Assembly (NCBI GenBank): GCA_913057725.1
Contig: CAJXOS010000001.1
Location: 49,828-113,827, forward strand
Direction of reading: 5' to 3'
DNA from: an uncultured Lewinella sp.
Lineage (GTDB): Bacteria; Bacteroidota; Bacteroidia; Chitinophagales; Saprospiraceae
Length of the DNA: 64,000 nucleotides
Shown here: positions 58,692 through 64,000 of the stretch, piece after piece
Position numbering within the stretch: the stretch's first letter is position 1
Layout of the letters: the number at the start of each line of letters is the position of its first letter
The notes under the pieces: generated by a model
Told to the model about the DNA's origin: nothing
Databases searched by the model: none
Seen by the model: the letters and a program-made list of their open reading frames with translations, nothing else
Translations under genes and position numbers: made by a program

Positions 58692-61510
58692 TTTTTTCTG
58701 CGCCATAGCCACCAAAAGGTGGCAAGTAATAGTAAGGCAGCGATTCCCCACAGGATTGCTGCCTTATTGTTTGTATAAAGCGCATCCGGGGCACCAAAGT
58801 GGATGAAAGCAGCCCAGTAGGCAGGATGCGCACTGACCTTATCCAGGTCTTCACTACTGAGGTAGTCTAGTTTTGCCATTCTTAGAGCTTCATCTTTGGA
58901 GTACCCCTCATATAGATAAGAATAGAACCCACGTAAAATAGTAGTGGTGGTGCTGTGATACACTGGCCAGAGAGAAGAAACAGTGCTTGGACACCCAGCA
59001 TAGGCAAAAGCGTGAGCCATACTGAGGACGCCTTCGCCGGACACAACTTCTCCTGATCCTGTTTCACAAGCACCAAGCACGGCCAAATCAGCAGTGAGCT
59101 GTAGTGGATATAATTCATTTAAATAGAGCCGAGCCGTAGAGTCTTGCGTGCCACTAAAGGCAATCCACCCACCTGCATCGGTGCTAGCATGAGTAGAAAA
59201 ATGCAGAATTCTGTAGTCTTGAGCTTGTGATAAGAAGTTTCTCTTATTAGCGTTTTGTCCGATAAGAATGTTTCCGCCAAATAGTGCTTGGATACCCGAA
59301 ACTTCCTCCTGGCTGTATGCCAGTTGAGGTAGCTGGCTTTGTGCTGAAAACTCAGGAGCAATACCTAAATACGGGAGAGTGCTATCATTTTTAGCTGATG
59401 CTTGGTAATTGAGGAGCAAACTAGCTGAATAGGCATAGGAAAACTGATATCGATGGATAAGAAAGTTGGTTTTCTTCCAATTATTTCCAGCGTCTGTACT
59501 TGACGTTAGCAGCTCAAATGGTAAAGCAAATAACGAACCGGAGGGAGAAAGGAATATTCGTTCGGGTAGGGTAAACTCTGCCAAAGGAGCCCAAAGGGTC
59601 TTGTATAAGGAAGAGCTGTTCGCGAGAAAATCTTCAGCAGGCATAACTGGGCGCTGCTGATGAAGTCCAGTTTGCAGTAGCTGTAATTGTGGCTGCCAGG
59701 TTTCTGGATCAAGTAAACGAATAAGTCGCCAGGTCTTGTCTTGTCTTATTAGTGCAAAAGCATTTTTCTGACCGATCAAGTAACTTATCCAAGCAGCATT
59801 CTTGCCAAGATATTTATCAAGCTGTTTGGAAGATGCGAGCTGCAACTGATACTTCTGCTGATAATAGCGGGGATAGTCTTTCTCCAATTGTTGAATAAAG
59901 GCGGTGAAGGCTTGTTGCTTGCTAGCTAATTGGATCTGCAGCTCTTCTATTCGAGCGACATTTTCATCTGATTCCGGAAGTTGTATCAAGGCGTTTTCCA
60001 GGTAGGCGATATCTGCTCGCAGGCTTTGCTCTTCTTTTTGCAAGGACTCAGGTATGCCCGCAAAGGTCTGTGCGGAGTAGTCCTGAAGTCGAGCGGCGAG
60101 CAAAACTGCTCTACTTTTTTCGATAAAGAAGAATGCTTCATCTAATACTTGTTGTTCTGGATTCGCCTCATATATAAGTTCACATATTAGTAAACCTTCT
60201 TCGTAAGCTTCGCTGGATTGCTGACGCAAAAAGAGCTTGGCTTGGCGGGTAGTAAAAGCTTGTAATAGACGGTCAATGATTAGATCACATAATCGTGCGC
60301 TTTCCAGTGCCGCTTGTAAAGTACCAGCGTCCTTGTTTTCCTGATAAAGCATGCGCAGTGTACGTGCTTTTGATATCATGACTACCAGCAGGGGCTGCCA
60401 GCCACCAGGAATCTGTTGTGCTTTGAGTTGTGGATTGTTCAGGTAGTTTGGGTCTTCGAATGCTGGAATGCGGTTTAGGATCGCCTGCTGATAGGCCTGT
60501 AAAGCTTCTTCATAATTGCTTTGATCACAATGAAGATCACCGATGTTATCCCAGACGGCAGCCTTCTCTTCATGAGGAGCATATCCAAGAACTTCCGCTT
60601 TCAATGATAGGGATTGCCGCAGTGCTTCTTCAGCTTTTTGCCATTCTTTTTGCTTACGTAGTACTACACCTTGATTATTGAAAACAGCAGCACGGATTAA
60701 GCTCTGCGGAGCCGCGAGGTCATAAATTTGCAAAGCTGCAGCATATTGTTGTAGTGCTTCCGCTGGCTTGTTTTCATCATCAAAGACATTGCCGGAATTG
60801 ATGAACGTTCTTGCTACGTCTACATCTTCGGGGCCATAAGCTTCTAAGAATATAGCTCTTGCTTGATCCAGGGCCTGATGGGCTTCTTCGTATTGTTGGA
60901 GTTTCCAATGGGTAATTCCTAACTCGTTGTATGATTGTCCCAGCTCATAACTTAGAGCACCATAGGCCTCTTCAAAAATTGGAAGTGTAGCCTCAAGGTA
61001 GTTAATAGCGAGTGTATACTCTCCCATTTGCTGATAAACAGCTGCCAATTCATAGTAAGTATCAGCCATAGCGCCATTCTCGCCAAGGTTACGGCGCATT
61101 TCCATTCCCTGCTGTAGTGCAATGATAGCAGCGTTGTAGTTGTTTTTTTCTTTTAGGGCTACCCCTAAATTATGATAGCTACGACTGAGGTCTGCCTTGT
61201 TTTCTGGGCCAAGTCCAGAGCGTATTTGGATGGCTTGTTCGTAAGCTACTTCTGCTTGATCATACTGGTCAAGGATGTAATGAAATACTCCGAGTTTGTG
61301 CCACATATTGCCACGTACTGGTGAGTCAGGGCAATTAGATGTGTTAATGATTGCTTCACGAAGGGCGGTAATGGCCTGCTCAGTTTTATCTGCATTGTAG
61401 AGCACCATTGCCTCGTCGTAGAGGGTTTGTTCTTGCCCTTGACAGTCGGTAGGCTGCCCAGAAAGGTGGAAGGAACACAGTAGAAAGGAGGTGATAAAAA
61501 GAAGCCGCAT
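58688..61510 (-). CDS. Exported TPR-CHAT protein with C-terminal membrane anchor
   Basis: A 940-aa protein with a signal peptide ([18 protein letters not shown]). Residues about 20-400 hold eight or so TPR repeats ([25 protein letters not shown] and others). A helical linker follows (about 410-570). Residues about 620-900 are a CHAT domain, a caspase-clan peptidase. His774 ([13 protein letters not shown]) and Cys815 ([19 protein letters not shown]) are the expected catalytic dyad. The last helix (about 918-936, [20 protein letters not shown]) and basic end (RRKN) form a membrane stop, so the CHAT domain should face the periplasm. The biological role is unknown. It follows the S8 peptidase gene but is separated from it by a strong terminator. 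Confidence 0.88.
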   Translation of the reverse strand: MRLLFITSFLLCSFHLSGQPTDCQGQEQTLYDEAMVLYNADKTEQAITALREAIINTSNCPDSPVRGNMWHKLGVFHYILDQYDQAEVAYEQAIQIRSGLGPENKADLSRSYHNLGVALKEKNNYNAAIIALQQGMEMRRNLGENGAMADTYYELAAVYQQMGEYTLAINYLEATLPIFEEAYGALSYELGQSYNELGITHWKLQQYEEAHQALDQARAIFLEAYGPEDVDVARTFINSGNVFDDENKPAEALQQYAAALQIYDLAAPQSLIRAAVFNNQGVVLRKQKEWQKAEEALRQSLSLKAEVLGYAPHEEKAAVWDNIGDLHCDQSNYEEALQAYQQAILNRIPAFEDPNYLNNPQLKAQQIPGGWQPLLVVMISKARTLRMLYQENKDAGTLQAALESARLCDLIIDRLLQAFTTRQAKLFLRQQSSEAYEEGLLICELIYEANPEQQVLDEAFFFIEKSRAVLLAARLQDYSAQTFAGIPESLQKEEQSLRADIAYLENALIQLPESDENVARIEELQIQLASKQQAFTAFIQQLEKDYPRYYQQKYQLQLASSKQLDKYLGKNAAWISYLIGQKNAFALIRQDKTWRLIRLLDPETWQPQLQLLQTGLHQQRPVMPAEDFLANSSSLYKTLWAPLAEFTLPERIFLSPSGSLFALPFELLTSSTDAGNNWKKTNFLIHRYQFSYAYSASLLLNYQASAKNDSTLPYLGIAPEFSAQSQLPQLAYSQEEVSGIQALFGGNILIGQNANKRNFLSQAQDYRILHFSTHASTDAGGWIAFSGTQDSTARLYLNELYPLQLTADLAVLGACETGSGEVVSGEGVLSMAHAFAYAGCPSTVSSLWPVYHSTTTTILRGFYSYLYEGYSKDEALRMAKLDYLSSEDLDKVSAHPAYWAAFIHFGAPDALYTNNKAAILWGIAALLLLATFWWLWRRKN

Positions 61511-61537
61511 TTCACAGGGTGATTTACCCTGCTAAAA

Positions 61538-61579
61538 ATACAAAAAGTGGCAGGTTGCTAAGAATTGAGCAACCTGCCA
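61538..61579 (-). terminator. Terminator of the S8 peptidase gene
   Basis: On the minus strand a perfect 12-bp stem TGGCAGGTTGCT (61579-61568) / AGCAACCTGCCA (61559-61548) with an 8-nt loop is followed by CTTTTTG. It ends S8 transcription before the CHAT gene. Confidence 0.9.
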
Positions 61580-61587
61580 GCTGTAAA

Positions 61588-63813
61588 CTACTGTTTCAAT
61601 ATTTTTATGCTGTTGAAGCGCCTGCCTTGCCGTAAGTGGGCGTAATACAAGCCAGCAGGCCAACTTCTGGTCTGAATATTAATAGAAGTGCTATTAGCAT
61701 CTGCCGTAGTTTGGAAAACGCTTTGTCCAAAGGCATTATAGATGTTAATTTCTAGATCTCCTTCTTGTCCGCTAGGCCATTGTAGCTCGAAATTGCTAGA
61801 GAATGGTTGCGGATAGGCTCTTACTAGCCCGTCGCCTTCAAATAGATCAAACTGATTATTGATGATAGCGCAAGAAGTATCTACTGTTGCTCCTGCGGCC
61901 TCCATCAAAGCGGCGCTTAGATCTAGTTTGCCGCTCGTAGCCACCTGATCGAGAGCAGGAAGAACAGCGGCTGAATTCAGTATCGCATTCTTGATATTGA
62001 CGTACGTAAGCTCTGGACGCTCCTGCCAAATTCGAGCTGCAGCATGAGACACGGCAGCAGCAGCCATTGATGAACCATCTCGGAAATCGTAACCTCCACC
62101 GGGAACAGTACTTAATATTCGGGTTCCTGGCGCGGCAATATCTACAGATTCAATACCAAAATTGGTAAAGGGGGCTAAAAGACTTTCGGACTCATCTAAT
62201 GCCGCAACGGAGATAATGTTATTAAGCTCAAAACTTGACGGATAGTGAGGGGTTTGATCATTATCTGAAGCATCATTTCCTGCAGAAGTGATAAATAGAG
62301 TACCACAGTCTTCGCCGAAATAACGAATGGATTCTTCTAGCACACTTGATGGCGCTCCTTGATAACCCCAACTTAGATTGATAATTGGAGCATCTTGTTC
62401 GCCGGCGTAGTAAATGCCACACAGAGCTTCAAATAGGAAACCTAGCCCATCATCGGCATGGCTCTTAACGGCCATGATCTTTACCAAGTTGGTTGCTTCA
62501 TTAGCGGAAATAATACCTGCCAAATGTGTACCGTGCCCACTAATAAGATCGGCCGGATCAGTATCAGAATTGACGAAATCATAGCCAGCTATATCGTCTG
62601 CTAAGCAGTTGTCGTCATTATCCATTCCGTTGAGGACCTCGTCTTCGTTATCCCACATAAAGGAACTTAGGTCTGGGTGACTGGCGTCAACACCGACGTC
62701 AATAATGGCTACAACAGGGTCTATCGTTGGTGGCGGCGGTGTCGGTAAATAGAATTGAGGTGTCAGCGTTTCTCTTGTTTTCTTCTTGCCGGCTTTCTCG
62801 AGTAAGTCGAGTATGTAATTATTACCGGTGTCTTCCACTTTAGACTTGGTACTGGCTGATTCTTTGGTTTCCTCCACACCAACTAGAATATTACCATCGC
62901 TGAGGAAGCTGGTGTCAGGGATTTCCCAGAGCTCAATGTCTCTACAAAGGCAATCGTCCAGGACCTTTGCTTGGTAGAACTCCCGTAGAGTGTCTTTTTC
63001 AAAATCAGTGGCATCCTCTGTGAATACGATGATCATATGATTGGGTACGTAAAGACCGCCAAGGCTATCGCGATCATAGAGTAGCAGTTCCTGGGGTTCA
63101 CGTAATAGGGTCAGTTCAGGGAAGGCACCATTGGTAACGGTAGCTGTGTAAGTGCCCTCATCCGAATTGTTTACTGAGGTTAGATCAAGTTCCGGGACAT
63201 TGCTGGGGCCGCTTATTTGAGTGTCATCCAAAAACCAAGTGTATAGATTAAAGAACCCTTCTGTTTCAACGGTCAATTGCAAGTCGTCACCGGGGCGTGC
63301 GTAAATAAAACCTGGTTCACCAAGAGGGGCCTGAGGGCTATAATTGAACACATTGACTTCCGGGAAAAAACCTTCTAGGTCATCGAATTCCAGAAAGTTA
63401 TTCTCACAACTAAGCTCATCTAAAATGGGGATACCTATCTCTGGTAAGTCTTGGAGCAAGTTGTCATTGACAATGAGTTTTTGAAGAGGGGACTGAGTGC
63501 CAAAGTCCGGTAAACTGGTAATTCTATTGTTGTTTATGATGATTTCTCGTAAAGAACCAATAGTCGTAATGCCTCCTGGTACATCACCAACAAGATTGTT
63601 GTTAGGGAGATTAATGCCGAAAATTCGGGTGTCCTGAAGTACAACACCAACCCAGGTGTTTACTGGACCGTTTAGCCAGCCATCATTGTTGGTCCAATCG
63701 TCACCGCCAAGCGTTTCGTAAAAATCAACAAGTGCCAGGCTATCAATAGGGTCTACTTGTGCGGATAATTCTAAGCTGCTTAACACAAGCAGAAGCAGGA
63801 TGAGTTTTTTCAT
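61588..63813 (-). CDS. T9SS-exported subtilisin-like (S8) peptidase with leucine-rich N-terminal part
   Basis: A secreted serine peptidase of 741 aa from ATG 63813, where a signal peptide begins (MKKLILLLLVLSSLELSAQ); the open frame extends 59 codons further upstream without support. Residues about 20-150 are a plant-type LRR segment (LNGPVNTWVGVVLQ, INLPNNNLVGDVPG, IIINNNRITSLP). An Ig-like module (about 165-250) follows. The S8 domain (about 365-615) has the triad Asp372 (IIDVGVDASHPDL), His427 (SGHGTHLAG) and Ser582 (DGSSMAAAA), with the oxyanion Asn523 (ITSAGNDAS). The last 75 residues (AYPQPFSSNFELQW ... PAGLYYAHLRQG) are a T9SS CTD. It probably degrades surface or external protein. Confidence 0.9.
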   Translation of the reverse strand: MKKLILLLLVLSSLELSAQVDPIDSLALVDFYETLGGDDWTNNDGWLNGPVNTWVGVVLQDTRIFGINLPNNNLVGDVPGGITTIGSLREIIINNNRITSLPDFGTQSPLQKLIVNDNLLQDLPEIGIPILDELSCENNFLEFDDLEGFFPEVNVFNYSPQAPLGEPGFIYARPGDDLQLTVETEGFFNLYTWFLDDTQISGPSNVPELDLTSVNNSDEGTYTATVTNGAFPELTLLREPQELLLYDRDSLGGLYVPNHMIIVFTEDATDFEKDTLREFYQAKVLDDCLCRDIELWEIPDTSFLSDGNILVGVEETKESASTKSKVEDTGNNYILDLLEKAGKKKTRETLTPQFYLPTPPPPTIDPVVAIIDVGVDASHPDLSSFMWDNEDEVLNGMDNDDNCLADDIAGYDFVNSDTDPADLISGHGTHLAGIISANEATNLVKIMAVKSHADDGLGFLFEALCGIYYAGEQDAPIINLSWGYQGAPSSVLEESIRYFGEDCGTLFITSAGNDASDNDQTPHYPSSFELNNIISVAALDESESLLAPFTNFGIESVDIAAPGTRILSTVPGGGYDFRDGSSMAAAAVSHAAARIWQERPELTYVNIKNAILNSAAVLPALDQVATSGKLDLSAALMEAAGATVDTSCAIINNQFDLFEGDGLVRAYPQPFSSNFELQWPSGQEGDLEINIYNAFGQSVFQTTADANSTSINIQTRSWPAGLYYAHLRQGRRFNSIKILKQ

Positions 63814-63907
63814 GGTGTTACAGTAGTTTACGATAGATGAGGCCAACCTTTTGGGCTGCCATTGGGGATTTCTTTGGTTAAAATTACTGGAAAAGCTATA
63901 CATGACG

Positions 63908-63940
63908 CGAAGTGGTGCGGGCGAAGCCCGCACCACTTCG
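63908..63940. repeat. 33-bp perfect palindrome, REP-like
   Basis: Arms CGAAGTGGTGCGGGC (63908-63922) and GCCCGCACCACTTCG (63926-63940) are perfect over 15 bp, with a GAA loop. It is far more GC-rich than its surroundings, about 95 bp upstream of the S8 start. No T-run follows on either strand, so it is not a normal terminator. REP-like palindromes of this form occur as dispersed repeats in many genomes; only one copy is in the window. Confidence 0.6.
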
Positions 63941-64000
63941 GTTGGTATATACTGTACTTGAAGAAGATTTGGATTCCCAAACCTCTTCAACGTCAGTATA

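Noticed and set aside
1..64000. tRNA, rRNA, CRISPR array, prophage or transposon in the window
   Set aside because: I read the intergenic regions on both strands and saw no cloverleaf-like sequence, array, integrase, transposase or long terminal repeats. A covariance-model search would settle the RNA genes.

Overview
The window is a 64 kb piece of chromosome from a member of the Bacteroidota, most likely the Saprospiria (Lewinella-like). Several signs agree: the type IX secretion protein PorZ and two proteins with PorSS-type C-terminal sorting domains; a SprB-repeat adhesin; a DUF5686 protein; a complete Bat (MoxR/DUF58/VWA) operon; a LytS/LytTR pair; and at least eleven perfect matches to the Bacteroidota promoter -7 box TAnnTTTG in front of genes. 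Shine-Dalgarno sequences are essentially absent, as expected for the phylum. The genus is inference.

Layout. 0-6.6 kb: the end of a DUF5694 protein, a LytS/LytTR two-component operon with a phased direct repeat in front of it, DinB, Dtd, PorZ and an HMCES/YedK-type protein. 6.6-8.3 kb: a dense cluster of DnaA-box-like 9-mers surrounding and running through the heme A synthase gene, a candidate replication origin. 8.3-12.2 kb: ScpA, an RsmI-like methylase, a YitT protein and a helical protein of unknown function that seems to start at ATT. 12.3-24.6 kb: the large SprB-type adhesin, a membrane-anchored caspase-like protein, QueD, a fatty acid desaturase, an M14 peptidase, a mercaptopyruvate-type sulfurtransferase and an alpha/beta hydrolase. 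24.7-32.8 kb: an eight-gene Bat operon with an extra, short BatD-like gene. 32.9-46.4 kb: an exported unknown, UvrA, a lipoprotein glycosidase, an outer-membrane barrel, DUF2237, SelO, DUF5686, YceI, an AraC-type membrane regulator and two tiny membrane-protein genes. 46.4-56.7 kb: DUF5682, a CBS protein, a TM2/TPR/SHOCT protein, an SLC12-like transporter, a flavin monooxygenase, a GH25 lysozyme lipoprotein and a class III aminotransferase. 56.9-64 kb: AspRS, an exported TPR-CHAT protein and a T9SS-exported subtilisin.

How the genes fit together. Most are core or envelope genes of a gliding or surface-active Bacteroidota cell. PorZ belongs to the T9SS attachment complex, and the SprB-repeat adhesin and the S8 peptidase are probable cargo of that system. 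The Bat genes form one tightly packed transcription unit read right to left. I see no prophage, integrase, transposase, CRISPR array, rRNA or tRNA, and no clear horizontally acquired island. The observations most worth following up are the candidate oriC, the 21-bp-phased repeat upstream of lytS/lytTR, the ATT-initiated gene, the two caspase-clan proteins with opposite predicted membrane topology, the stand-alone BatD N-domain, and several long palindromes.
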